This document shows, in pieces, positions 52,268 through 60,939 of a stretch of DNA of 64,000 nucleotides. Within the stretch, counting starts at the first letter, position 1. Each line of letters begins with the position of its first letter. A model generated the notes under the pieces. It had not been told where the DNA came from, did not search any database, and was given only the letters and a program-made list of their open reading frames with translations. The position numbers and the translations under genes are program-made. Source of the DNA: Streptomyces sp. CMB-StM0423 (GTDB taxonomy: Bacteria; Actinomycetota; Actinomycetes; Streptomycetales; Streptomycetaceae); assembly GCF_002847285.1 (NCBI RefSeq), contig NZ_CP025407.1, positions 2,544,501-2,608,500 on the forward strand, read 5' to 3'.

Positions 52268-54310
52268 GTGCCGGACGAGCACACCGCAGTGACCGCCGCC
52301 GGCATCGCACGCCTCGCCGGCGTCGGCAGGGCCGCCGTCAGCAACTGGCGGCGCCGGCACGCGGACTTCCCCCGCCCCGTCGGCGGCACCGAGGCCAGCC
52401 CCACCTTCGACCTCGTCGCGGTCGAGGAGTGGCTGCGCGGCCAGGGGAAGATCCGTGCCGTGCCGCTGCGCGAGCGGGTCTGGCAGCAGGTGGCGGCGCA
52501 CCCCGACGGCGCCCCCGCCGGGCTCGCCCTCGCGGGGGCGGCGCTGCTCGTCGTACGGGAACGGCCCGCCGAATGGCTCGCCCTGGCCGAGGGGGCCGAC
52601 GCCGCCCGTGCCGCGGGACTGCCGCCCGCGCTGCGGGAGGTGCTGGCCGCACGGCTCGGTTCACAGCATCCTGTGAACATCCCCGACGACGTCTCCGCCG
52701 CCCTGCCGCTCCTGCGCGGCGCGGGCGAGCTGGCCGCGGAGGCGGGCAGCGCCCCGCGCGCGTACGAGTTCCTGCTCACCCGCTATCTGGAGGCCAACCC
52801 CCGGCAGCACACGCTGACCCCGCCGGAGCCGGCGTCGCTGATGGCCGCGACCGCAGGCGTCGGCCGGCGGGCGGCCGTGCTCGACCCGGCGTGCGGCGCG
52901 GGCACCCTGCTCACCGCCGCCCCCGGCGAAGGCCCCCGCTACGCGCAGGAGGCGGACCCCGACCTGGCCGCGCTCGCCGCGCTGCGGCTCGCGCTGCACA
53001 CCGGCGCCGAGGTCAGGGCCGCGGCCGCGGACAGCCTGCGCGCCGACGCCTTCGCGGACGTCGCCGTCGACGCCGTGCTCTGCCACCCGCCGTTCAACGA
53101 GCGCAACTGGGGCCACGACGAACTCGCCTACGACCCCCGCTTCGGCTACGGGCTGCCCGCCCGCACCGAGTCCGAGCTGGCCTGGGTGCAGCACGCGCTC
53201 GCCCGGCTGCGCGACGGCGGCACCGCCGTCCTCCTGATGCCGCCCGCCGCCGCCTCCCGCCGCTCCGGCCGCCGCGTCCGCGCCGAACTGCTGCGCCGCG
53301 GGGCGCTGCGGGCCGTCGTCGCGCTGCCGGCCGGTGCGGCGGTTCCGTACGGGCTCCCGCTGCACCTCTGGGTGCTCCGCAAGCCCGGCGCGACCGCGCC
53401 CGCGGGCGGGCTCCGGCTGCTGTTCGTGGACGCCGCCGAGCGCTACGGGACCGGCCGGGACCGGGTCCGCTGGGCGCCGCTGCACACCGATGTGACCGCC
53501 GCCTGGCGCGCGTTCGACCGCGGCGGCGAGATCGCGGAGGAGCCGGGGGCGGTGCGTACCGTGTCCGTCGTCGACCTGCTCGACGACGACGTGGACCTCA
53601 CGCCCGCCCGGCACCTGCCGCCTGCCGCCGCGGACGGCTCCGCGGCCGCGCTCGGCGACGTACGGGAGCGGCTGGCCGAGGCCCTGCGGCTGAGCGTGGA
53701 CCGCACGCCGCCGCCCCCGGCGCGGGCCGCGGCCCGGGAGGCGCCGCTGACCACGGTCGGGGAACTGGCCCGGGCCGGTGCCCTGAAGCTGCGGATGGGC
53801 GGCGCGGGCGCGGTGCCGCCGGGCGGCGCGGCGCCGCCGGTGCTGACCGAGCACGACGTCGCCGGGGGCACCGCGCCCTCCGGGCGGCTGCCGGAGGGCG
53901 CGGCGGAGGAGCCGCTCCTGGTCGCGGCGGGGGACGTGGTGGTGCCCGTGCTGGGCGGCGGGCGGGTCGCCCGGGTCGTCGACGGGGACACCGCGGGCGC
54001 CGCGCTCGGCCGCAACCTGGCGCTGCTGCGCCCGGACGCGGCGGCCGTGGACCCCTGGTTCCTCGCCGGCTTCCTGCGCGGTACGGCCAACGCCCGGCAG
54101 GCCAGCAGCCACGCCTCCACCGCGACCCGCCTCGACGTACGCCGGCTCCAGCTCCCCCGGCTGCCGCCCGCGGAACAGCGGCGCCACGGCGAGCTGTTCC
54201 GGGGGCTGGCCGCGTTCGAGGACGCGCTGCGCGAGGCGGGGCGGCTCGGCGGCCGGCTGGTGCAGGGGCTGTACGACGGGCTGGCCGAGGGCAGCGTCGG
54301 ACCCTGGTAG
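52268..54310 (+). CDS. N-6 DNA methylase-like protein with HTH and HsdS-like half, altered motif IV
   Basis: The 680-residue protein combines an N-terminal helix-turn-helix (GIARLAGVGRAAVSNWRRRH), a type I HsdM-like methylase domain with SAM motif I LDPACGAGTLL (Asp206), and a C-terminal HsdS-like target-recognition half (SHASTATRLDVRRLQLPRLPP). The catalytic motif, normally NPPF, reads CHPPFNERNW with His273. No hsdR or second hsdS gene is nearby. It may be an orphan methylase or a DNA-binding regulator that has lost methylation. GTG 52268 follows GAGGAGG. Confidence 0.85.
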   Translation: MPDEHTAVTAAGIARLAGVGRAAVSNWRRRHADFPRPVGGTEASPTFDLVAVEEWLRGQGKIRAVPLRERVWQQVAAHPDGAPAGLALAGAALLVVRERPAEWLALAEGADAARAAGLPPALREVLAARLGSQHPVNIPDDVSAALPLLRGAGELAAEAGSAPRAYEFLLTRYLEANPRQHTLTPPEPASLMAATAGVGRRAAVLDPACGAGTLLTAAPGEGPRYAQEADPDLAALAALRLALHTGAEVRAAAADSLRADAFADVAVDAVLCHPPFNERNWGHDELAYDPRFGYGLPARTESELAWVQHALARLRDGGTAVLLMPPAAASRRSGRRVRAELLRRGALRAVVALPAGAAVPYGLPLHLWVLRKPGATAPAGGLRLLFVDAAERYGTGRDRVRWAPLHTDVTAAWRAFDRGGEIAEEPGAVRTVSVVDLLDDDVDLTPARHLPPAAADGSAAALGDVRERLAEALRLSVDRTPPPPARAAAREAPLTTVGELARAGALKLRMGGAGAVPPGGAAPPVLTEHDVAGGTAPSGRLPEGAAEEPLLVAAGDVVVPVLGGGRVARVVDGDTAGAALGRNLALLRPDAAAVDPWFLAGFLRGTANARQASSHASTATRLDVRRLQLPRLPPAEQRRHGELFRGLAAFEDALREAGRLGGRLVQGLYDGLAEGSVGPW

Positions 54311-54440
54311 GACCGCGGGGCACGCGCGCGCCCGCGTAGGTACGCTTTCTCCACCTTTTCCGCACACCTGCCCACGCCCGGCGGCGGCTCTCCCGCCGCC
54401 GGGCGCCGCACCCCCACCGGTCCCGCACAGGAGCACCCGC

Positions 54441-55046
54441 ATGTACGGCCCTCCGGAGCCGCGTTCCGCCTCTCCCGCGCTGCGCGTCGTGCTGCGCGTG
54501 GTCTTCACCGTCGTGGCCGTCGCCAGCCTCGGCCTGCTCGCCTGGGCGGCGATGCTGCGGCTGGCGATCCTGCGGCGTACGCGCCTCGACTGGGTGCTGT
54601 TCTGGGCCTCCGCCGCGGTCGCCGCCGGCGCGCTGGCGATGCTGGCCACGGTGGACGGCCAGGAGCTGCCGGCGTGGCGCGAGAACACGGGCGGGATCCT
54701 GCTGATCGTGCTCATCGTGTCGGTCGTCCCGTGGTTCCTCATGGTCGACATCCAGCACCACCGGGAGGCCGCCGGGCGGCGGTTCGGCGCGGGCGGTCCC
54801 GCGGCGGGCGGGCCGGTGCCGCCGTACGCGCCCGTCCCGCCGCCGTACGGGCAGCACCCCTCGCCGTACGCGCAGGGCCCCGGGCCGTACGCGCACGACA
54901 CCCCGCCACCGCCGCCGGGGGCCGCGCCGCCCCGGCCTGCCGCGCCCCAGCCGCCCGCGCCGGACGCGCCCCGCGCCGCCCGGGTCCGCGCCGAACTCGA
55001 CGAGCTGAGCGACCTCCTCCGCCGCGAGCAGGAAGGCGACCGGTGA
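54441..55046 (+). CDS. integral membrane protein with Pro-rich tail, coupled to a kinase
   Basis: The 201-residue protein has three predicted helices (VVLRVVFTVVAVASLGLLAWA; WVLFWASAAVAAGALAML; GGILLIVLIVSVVPWFLM) and a cytoplasmic Pro/Tyr/Ala-rich tail with PYA/PYG repeats, ending in a short helix ELDELSDLLRREQ. Its stop overlaps the GTG of the following Ser/Thr kinase by GTGA, so the two are made together and the tail is a plausible kinase partner or substrate. No enzymatic domain is seen. Confidence 0.8.
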   Translation: MYGPPEPRSASPALRVVLRVVFTVVAVASLGLLAWAAMLRLAILRRTRLDWVLFWASAAVAAGALAMLATVDGQELPAWRENTGGILLIVLIVSVVPWFLMVDIQHHREAAGRRFGAGGPAAGGPVPPYAPVPPPYGQHPSPYAQGPGPYAHDTPPPPPGAAPPRPAAPQPPAPDAPRAARVRAELDELSDLLRREQEGDR

Positions 55047-56659
55047 ACGGCCGTCTCGTCGCGGGCCGTTACGAGCTGTCCACCCCGATCGGCAAGGGCG
55101 GCATGGGCCAGGTCTGGCAGGCGTACGACCGGACGCTCGACCGCCGCGTCGCGGTCAAGCTGCTCCGGGTCGAGACGATGACGACCGGCTCCCAGGCGGA
55201 CGAGCTGCGCCGCCGCTTCACCCGCGAGTGCCGCACCACCGCGCAGGTCGACCACCCCGGCCTCGTCACCGTGCACGACGCGGGCAGCGACGCCGGCGAG
55301 CTGTACCTCGTCATGCAGCACGTCGGCGGCGCCGACCTCGCCGACCATCTCGCGGAGCACGAGCCGTACCCCTGGCAGTGGGCCGTGGCGGTGGCCGCGC
55401 AACTGTGCGCGGTGCTCTGCGCCGTGCACGCCGTGCCGATCGTCCACCGGGACCTCAAGCCGCGGAACATCATGGTCCGGCCGGACGGCACCGTCACCGT
55501 GCTCGACCTCGGCATCGCGGCCGTCCTCGACGCCGACACCACCCGCCTGACCCGCACCGGGGTGCCGATCGGCACCCCCGCGTACATGGCGCCCGAGCAG
55601 GCGATGGGCGGTGCCGTCGGCCCGTACACCGACCTGTACGCGCTCGGCGTGGTGCTGCACGAACTCCTCACCGGCGGCGTGCCGTTCGCCGGCTCCACCG
55701 CCCTGGGCGTGCTCCACCGCCACCTGTACGAAGCGCCCGCGCCGGTGGGCCTGGTGCGCCCCGAGGTGCCCGGGGAGCTGGCGGACCTGGTGCTCTCCCT
55801 GCTGGCCAAGGACCCGCAGGACCGGCCGGCGACCGCCCACGACGTGTACGAGGCGCTGGTGCCGCTGCTCCCCGCGCCCGACGGCGGCCGCCCCGCGGGC
55901 ATGCTCGACCCGACCCGGCCCTTCCGCCGCCCGCACGCCCCCTGGCCTGACCGGGCCGCGGCGCCCGCCGGAGGCCGCGCGGCCGGGCCGGCCGGCGCGC
56001 AGGAGGCGCTCGGGGCACCCGGGGGCGCGGCGACGCCCGTGCCCGCCGGTCCGTCCTCCGCAACGCCCGCGGGCGCGCCACCCGCGCGGGCGGGCACGGA
56101 CCTCGCCGCCGCCGTGGACGAGGTCAAGCAGCTCCTCGACGCCGGCCGCATCACCCAGGCCGTCGACATCCTCGGCGGCATCCTGCCGGAGGCGAGCGCC
56201 CGCCACGGGGAGGGCTCCACGGTGGTCCGCATGATCCGCAGGCACTACGCGGCCTCGCTCATGGACGACGGACAGTACCGGCGCGCGCTGCCGGAGCTGC
56301 GCCGGCTCGCGGACGAGCGCGCCGCGGAGTCCGGCCAGGCCGACCCGCAGGCGCTCCGCTACCGCTACGAGGCCGCCCAGTGCCTGGAGCAGATCGGCGC
56401 GGCCGCAGCGGCGCTCGCCGAGTACCGCGCGCTGCTGCCGTACTTCACGAACCCGTACGCAGGACTCGACCCGGCCGACGCCCTCGGCCTGCGCCACCGC
56501 ACGGCCCAGCTCCAGCTCGCGCTCGGCGACCACACGGCGGCCGGCGGCGAGTTGTCCGCGCTCCTGCCCGAACTGGAGCGTGTCTACGGCCCCGCGCACC
56601 CGCTGGCGGAGTCGGCGCGACGGGCCCTCGCGAGCCTGACGAGGTTCGGCGCCCGCTGA
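55043..56659 (+). CDS. Hanks-type serine/threonine protein kinase with TPR-like C-terminus
   Basis: The 538-residue kinase has the Gly loop GKGGMGQVW, Lys39 in VAVKLL, HRDLKPRN with Asp137, and activation segment GTPAYMAPEQ. The metal-binding DFG reads DLG (Asp155-Leu-Gly), a conservative change seen in some active bacterial kinases. An Ala/Pro-rich linker (about 285-350) and a helical TPR-like region (about 355-535; LPELRRLADERA; LLPELERVYGPAHPLAE) follow; there is no PASTA or transmembrane segment. It probably works with the membrane protein encoded just upstream. Confidence 0.92.
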   Translation: MNGRLVAGRYELSTPIGKGGMGQVWQAYDRTLDRRVAVKLLRVETMTTGSQADELRRRFTRECRTTAQVDHPGLVTVHDAGSDAGELYLVMQHVGGADLADHLAEHEPYPWQWAVAVAAQLCAVLCAVHAVPIVHRDLKPRNIMVRPDGTVTVLDLGIAAVLDADTTRLTRTGVPIGTPAYMAPEQAMGGAVGPYTDLYALGVVLHELLTGGVPFAGSTALGVLHRHLYEAPAPVGLVRPEVPGELADLVLSLLAKDPQDRPATAHDVYEALVPLLPAPDGGRPAGMLDPTRPFRRPHAPWPDRAAAPAGGRAAGPAGAQEALGAPGGAATPVPAGPSSATPAGAPPARAGTDLAAAVDEVKQLLDAGRITQAVDILGGILPEASARHGEGSTVVRMIRRHYAASLMDDGQYRRALPELRRLADERAAESGQADPQALRYRYEAAQCLEQIGAAAAALAEYRALLPYFTNPYAGLDPADALGLRHRTAQLQLALGDHTAAGGELSALLPELERVYGPAHPLAESARRALASLTRFGAR

Positions 56660-56706
56660 CCCAGCGGCCGCCTGTCTGCACGGTCGCCTGTCGGCGCAGC
56701 AGTCCG

Positions 56707-57942
56707 TCAGCGCAGCCGGGCGGCGCGCAGTTGGAGATAACGCTGCTCGGGCACGCTCAACGTGCGCTCCGCCGCGCGCCCGTACGCCTCCTGCGCCGCC
56801 CCCGTCTCCCCCGCCAGCTCCAGCAGGTGGGCCCGTACGGCGTCGAGACGGTGGTGCTCCGCCAGCCGCGGGTCGTCCGCGAGCTTGGCCAGCAGGTCGA
56901 GCCCGGCGCGCGGGCCTTCGGCCATCGCCACGGCCACCGCCCGGTTCAAGCTGACGACGGGGCTCGGCGCGAGGCGCTCCAGCAGGTCGTACAGCCCGAG
57001 GATCTGCCGCCAGTCGGTGTCCTCGGCGCGCTCCGCCTCGTCGTGCACGGCGGCGATGGCGGCCTGCACCTGGTACGGGCCGAGTGCTGCGGTCGTCAGC
57101 GCGCGGCTGACCAGGGCCACGCCCTCCTCGATCTGCGCGCGGTCCCAGCTCCCGCGGTCCTGCTCGTCGAGCGGGACCAGGACGCCGCCCGGCCCGCTGC
57201 GGGCGTCGCGGCGGGCGTCGGTGAGCAGCATCAGCGACAGCAGCCCGGCCGCCTCGCCGCTGTCCGGCGCGAGCGCGTGCACGGCGCGGGCGAGGCGGAT
57301 CGCCTCGGCGGCCAGGTCGGCGCGGCGCAGGGAGGCGCCGGAGGTGGCGGTGTAGCCCTCGTTGAAGATCAGGTACAGCACGTGCAGGACGGCGGTGAAG
57401 CGCCCCGGCAGCTCCGCGGGCTCCGGCCGGCGGAAGCGGGCGCCCGCGTCCTTCAGGTTCTTCTTCGCCCGGCTGATCCGCTGCGCCATCGTCGCCTCCG
57501 GCACCAGGAAGGCGCGGGCGATCTCCGCGGTGGTCAGACCGCCGACCGCGCGCAGGGTCAGCGCGATGCGGGACGGCTGGGTGAGCACGGGGTGGCAGCA
57601 GAGGAACAACAGGGTGAGGGTGTCGTCCTCCGAGGGGTGGCGCGCCTCCCCCGGCGGCGGCGCGCGGAAGTCGTCGCGGGGCGTCAGCGCGGCGGCGGAC
57701 TCCTCGCGGCGGCGCCGGGCCTCCTCGCTGCGCAGCTCGTCCGTCAGCCGGCGGGAGGCGACGCGGATGAGCCAGCCGCGCGGGTTGTCCGGCACCCCCT
57801 GCGCCGGCCACTGGCCGGAGGCGGCCAGCAGGGCCTCCTGCACGGCGTCCTCGGCGGCGTCGAAGTGGCCGTAGCGCCGGACGAGGGCGCCGAGGACCTG
57901 CGGCGCGTGACGGCGCAGCAGGTCCTCGACAGGGGCGCTCAC
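56707..57942 (-). CDS. ECF sigma factor of the ECF42/DUF6596 type
   Basis: The 411-residue protein has sigma region 2 (ALVRRYGHFDAAEDAVQEAL; GWLIRVASRRLTDELR), region 4 (LTLRAVGGLTTAEIARAFLV; TMAQRISRAKKNLKDAG) and a long C-terminal TPR-like extension (FNEGYTATSG...LYDLLERLAPSPVVSLNRAVAVAMAEG in pattern), the hallmark of ECF42 proteins. These have no anti-sigma factor and are instead paired with DGPF/YCII proteins, exactly as here: GTG 57942 overlaps the DGPF stop as GTGA. The extension is thought to control activity. Confidence 0.93.
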   Translation of the reverse strand: MSAPVEDLLRRHAPQVLGALVRRYGHFDAAEDAVQEALLAASGQWPAQGVPDNPRGWLIRVASRRLTDELRSEEARRRREESAAALTPRDDFRAPPPGEARHPSEDDTLTLLFLCCHPVLTQPSRIALTLRAVGGLTTAEIARAFLVPEATMAQRISRAKKNLKDAGARFRRPEPAELPGRFTAVLHVLYLIFNEGYTATSGASLRRADLAAEAIRLARAVHALAPDSGEAAGLLSLMLLTDARRDARSGPGGVLVPLDEQDRGSWDRAQIEEGVALVSRALTTAALGPYQVQAAIAAVHDEAERAEDTDWRQILGLYDLLERLAPSPVVSLNRAVAVAMAEGPRAGLDLLAKLADDPRLAEHHRLDAVRAHLLELAGETGAAQEAYGRAAERTLSVPEQRYLQLRAARLR

Positions 57943-58352
57943 TTGCCCGGTGCCGCTTCCAGGATGGGGCGGATCACGACGTCGGAGGCCGGCGAGCCGT
58001 CGGGGACGGGGCACTGGTGGACGCGCTTGGCGATCTCGGTGACCCGCTCGTCGCTGGCGCAGTCCAGCACCCAGTAGCCCGCGAGGACCTCCTTGGTCTC
58101 GCCGAACGGGCCGTCGGAGACGACGGACGCGCCGCCGGGGCCGCCGGTGACGACGATGGCCTGCTTCGGCGCCGACAGCCCGTTGCCCTCCAGCACCTCG
58201 CCGGTCTCGGCGAGGTCGTTGTTGATCGACTCCATGTGCTGGAACATCGCCTGCAGATCCTTCTCGGTCCAGGCGGGGTGGCCGTCGGAGCCGGTGCCGT
58301 TCATGGCGTCGTAGTCGGCCTGCGAACCGTAGATCATCACCAGGTACTTCAT
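57939..58352 (-). CDS. DGPF/YCII-family protein
   Basis: The 137-residue protein has the DGPF motif (VVSDGPFGETKEVLAGYW) and the YCII ferredoxin-like fold (MKYLVMIYGSQADY). These small proteins are the conserved partners of ECF42 sigma factors; their activity is uncertain, perhaps ligand binding or a small enzyme role. ATG 58352 begins the conserved fold. It leads a two-gene operon with the sigma factor. Confidence 0.92.
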   Translation of the reverse strand: MKYLVMIYGSQADYDAMNGTGSDGHPAWTEKDLQAMFQHMESINNDLAETGEVLEGNGLSAPKQAIVVTGGPGGASVVSDGPFGETKEVLAGYWVLDCASDERVTEIAKRVHQCPVPDGSPASDVVIRPILEAAPGK

Positions 58353-58512
58353 GATTCTCACTTCCCGTGTTCCCGGCACCCGGTGCGGGCGCCTCTCACA
58401 GGAGACGTCGGGGCCGGCCGGCGGTTCTCGACATGCTCCGCCAAAGATTCTTGCGGGAATTTCGCCCGGCCGCCCGTTCTCTTCCACAGGAGGGTGGCGT
58501 AATCTCGATTAC

Positions 58513-59106
58513 ATGATTACATCGCAGGACACGGACGAGATACGAGGATGGCTCACCGGGCGGCTGCCCGACGGCCTCTACGCCTCGCCGGTCGAGGTGA
58601 CCGTCGACCGCGAGGAGATCTGCGTCGTCGGCTCGATCCCGGAGCCCGCGGGGCTGGCGAAGGACGCGACGCCCGCCGAGCGCGACGCGGCCCTGGACGG
58701 GCGCATCGCCGAGTTCCGCGAGCGCACGCGCAAGGAGCGGATGGCGGTGGCGCGCGCCGCCGAGCGGCGCTACCGCAGGAAGGTCTCCTGGGGCGCCGAG
58801 TGCGGCGGGAGGCGGGAGATCTTCACGAACGTCTCCGCGCCCGTGATGACCCGGCTGCGGCAGCCGCAGCGGCAGGTGCTCGACACCCTCATCGCGGCGG
58901 GCGTGGCGCGCAGCCGGAGCGAGGCGCTGGGGTGGTGCGTACGGCTGGTGGAGAGCCACGCGGACGACTGGCTGCAAGAGCTGCGGGACTCGCTGGAGCA
59001 CGTACGGCACGTACGGGCCCAGGGTCCCGACCAGCCGGCGGACCCGGCGCCCGCCGACGGCGCACCGGCCGGCGGGGACGCACAGGACGGGGAGGACGCG
59101 ACATGA
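58513..59106 (+). CDS. hypothetical protein with ribbon-helix-helix-like C-terminal segment
   Basis: The 197-residue protein has an N-terminal domain (WLTGRLPDGLYASPVEVTVDREEICVVG) followed by a long charged helix rich in Arg/Glu (about 60-100) and a segment FTNVSAPVMTRLRQPQRQVLDTLIAAGVARSRSEALGW, which resembles a ribbon-helix-helix or similar small DNA-binding motif, then an acidic Pro/Ala tail. Proteins of this pattern are conserved in streptomycetes; function unknown. ATG 58513 follows GGAGGG. A short in-frame peptide follows its stop. Confidence 0.78.
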   Translation: MITSQDTDEIRGWLTGRLPDGLYASPVEVTVDREEICVVGSIPEPAGLAKDATPAERDAALDGRIAEFRERTRKERMAVARAAERRYRRKVSWGAECGGRREIFTNVSAPVMTRLRQPQRQVLDTLIAAGVARSRSEALGWCVRLVESHADDWLQELRDSLEHVRHVRAQGPDQPADPAPADGAPAGGDAQDGEDAT

Positions 59107-59112
59107 GCGGGG

Positions 59113-59244
59113 GTGTTCTCGTACTACGTCGAGTGGGGTACGCGGATGGCGCTCGTCTACTCCGCCGGAGAACCGCCGCCCACTGCGGGCCCGATGCCGA
59201 AGTGGGAGTGGGGGCAGACGCCGCCCTGGCAGCCGGGCGGCTGA
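59113..59244 (+). CDS. possible small protein (43 aa)
   Basis: Directly after the previous stop, in the same frame, GTG 59113 opens a reading with protein-like composition: VFSYYVEWGTRMALVYSAG, then PKWEWGQTPPWQPGG and a stop at 59242-59244. The Trp/Tyr content and the absence of the Arg/Gly bias of random frames suggest a real small gene or a C-terminal piece of a longer one. There is no separate ribosome site, so translation would depend on coupling. It is not certain. Confidence 0.45.
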   Translation: MFSYYVEWGTRMALVYSAGEPPPTAGPMPKWEWGQTPPWQPGG

Positions 59245-59413
59245 GCGGGCGAGAGCGGGCGTGCGGCGGGGCGGTGCGGCGGCTGAGCGGCGGGGCCGGT
59301 TCCGGGCGCAACTGACCTTGGCGGTCTGGACATTGGCACACGCGGTCGGATAAACAGGGTGTCCGTTGCACATACGTACACGGAGCAGCGTGCCGAACCG
59401 CGAGAGGACCGCC

Positions 59414-60565
59414 ATGCGACCTGGGCCCGTGTATGTCTCCCGGCGAACCGCGCTCAAGGCCGGCGCCGGCGCCGTGCTCGTCGCCGGCGGGGGCGGCGCG
59501 CTGCTGCTCGGCGGCAGCGCCGCGGCCGACGGCGGCGCCTCGCTGCGCCGGACGGCCGACGACCCGTCGTACGTGATCGGCACCGGGGACTGGGGCGCCC
59601 GGCCGCCCGGCGGCACCGTCTCCCTCTCGTCCGGCACCACAACGAAGATCGTCGTCCACCACACCGCCTTCCCGAACACCACGGACTACTCGTACGAGGC
59701 CGCGGTCTTCATGGCGCGCAAGATCCAGGATCTGCACATGGACGACAACGGCTGGATCGACAGCGGCCAGCACTTCACCATCAGCCGCGGCGGCTACGTC
59801 CTGGAGGGCCGCCACCAAAGCCTGGAGGCGCTGGCCGACGGCGGCCACCAGGTCGTCAGCGCGCACGCGGTCGGCGAGAACAGGCGCGCCATCGGCATCG
59901 AGAACGACGGCCACTACGTCAACGACACCCCGCCGGCCGCGCTGGTGTTCTCGCTGCAGCGGCTGTGCGTGACGATCGGCACGCAGTACGGCTTCGGCGC
60001 GGACCGCATCTTCGGCCACTGGGACTTCAACGACACCCAGTGCCCGGGCGCGCTGTTCTACCGCGAGTTCCCGGCGCTGCGCCGGCAGGTGGCGCAGGTG
60101 CTGGGCCAGGGCCCGGACGAGATCCCGGAGCGCACCTGGCCCGACACGTACACGTCCAGCAAGGGCGGCACGGTCGAGATGGCGCAGCGGCTGCTGCGCG
60201 CGTACGGGTACGAGCTGAAGGCGGACGGCGCGTACGGGCCGGAGACGCTGGAGGCGGTGCACACCTTCCAGCGCACGATGGGGCTGCCGGCCGCGGAGGA
60301 CGGCACGCTGGACAACGCCACGTGGGAGGCCCTGACGGTGCCGGTGAGCACGGGCCACAGCGGGGAGGCGGTGCTCGCGGTGCAGCAGATGCTGGTGCGC
60401 AAGCTGCATCTGGCGAAGGCCACGGGCAAGTACAACGGGCCGACGACGAAGGCGGTGGCCGAGATGCAGGAGCTGCACGGGCTGCCCGCGACGGGCGCGA
60501 TGGACGTGGCCACGTGGTGCGCCACGGCGGGCGGGATCGTCCGCGAGGAGTTCATGACCGCGTGA
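59414..60565 (+). CDS. Tat-exported N-acetylmuramoyl-L-alanine amidase with two peptidoglycan-binding domains
   Basis: The 383-residue precursor has a twin-arginine signal (SRRTALKAGAGAVLVAGG) and an amidase_2/PGRP domain (about 55-230): WGARPPGG, IVVHHTAFPN (zinc His), QHFTISRGG, HAVGENRRAIGIENDGHY and FGHWDFNDTQCPG (zinc His and Cys). Two C-terminal peptidoglycan-binding repeats follow (VEMAQRLLRAYGYEL...; VLAVQQMLVRKLHLA...). It cleaves the MurNAc-L-Ala bond during growth or sporulation. ATG 59414 follows GAGAGGACCGCC. Confidence 0.95.
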   Translation: MRPGPVYVSRRTALKAGAGAVLVAGGGGALLLGGSAAADGGASLRRTADDPSYVIGTGDWGARPPGGTVSLSSGTTTKIVVHHTAFPNTTDYSYEAAVFMARKIQDLHMDDNGWIDSGQHFTISRGGYVLEGRHQSLEALADGGHQVVSAHAVGENRRAIGIENDGHYVNDTPPAALVFSLQRLCVTIGTQYGFGADRIFGHWDFNDTQCPGALFYREFPALRRQVAQVLGQGPDEIPERTWPDTYTSSKGGTVEMAQRLLRAYGYELKADGAYGPETLEAVHTFQRTMGLPAAEDGTLDNATWEALTVPVSTGHSGEAVLAVQQMLVRKLHLAKATGKYNGPTTKAVAEMQELHGLPATGAMDVATWCATAGGIVREEFMTA

Positions 60566-60608
60566 GGCGGGGCGGCGCCCCCGGTGCCGCGCACCGCCGC
60601 GGCGCCTG

Positions 60609-60905
60609 TCACCCCTCCCGTATCGCGTAGCCGGCGAGGGAGGGCTCCAGGAAGCCGAAGACCCGCTCGGCGGCGGCCTCAGGCGCGGTTGCCACGCTGT
60701 CGGCGTCCTCGCCCGCGAGGGTGCGACGGACGGTCTCGGCGAACAGCATCCGGTGCGCACCGCCGAACTGCGCGGCGGCGGCCTGCGGGGCGATGTCGCG
60801 GTCCGGGGCGTGGGTCTCCTCGGCCAGCCGTTCCGCGAGCGCGTCCTCCCGCAACTCATGGAACTCCCGCAGCCGCGCGGGCGCGCTGCGGGACCTCCTC
60901 GACTG
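60609..60905 (-). pseudogene. C-terminal half of a TetR-family regulator
   Basis: The frame encodes ARLREFHELREDALAERLAEE, ...QAAAAQFGGAHRMLFAETVRRTLAGE and ends ERVFGFLEPSLAGYAIREG, which is the ligand-domain end of a MftR/TetR_C_17-type repressor. The N-terminal helix-turn-helix is missing: upstream of about 60905 the frame degenerates into Pro/Arg-rich sequence and runs into the next gene. No ATG or GTG opens it properly. It is a 5'-truncated remnant. Confidence 0.65.
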
Positions 60906-60939
60906 AGCAGGCCGGGGCCTGCCGGGCGGCCCGGGGCGG

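Noticed and set aside
52268..54310. Complete type I restriction-modification system
   Set aside because: No HsdR-like gene nearby and only a half HsdS region fused in the same protein.
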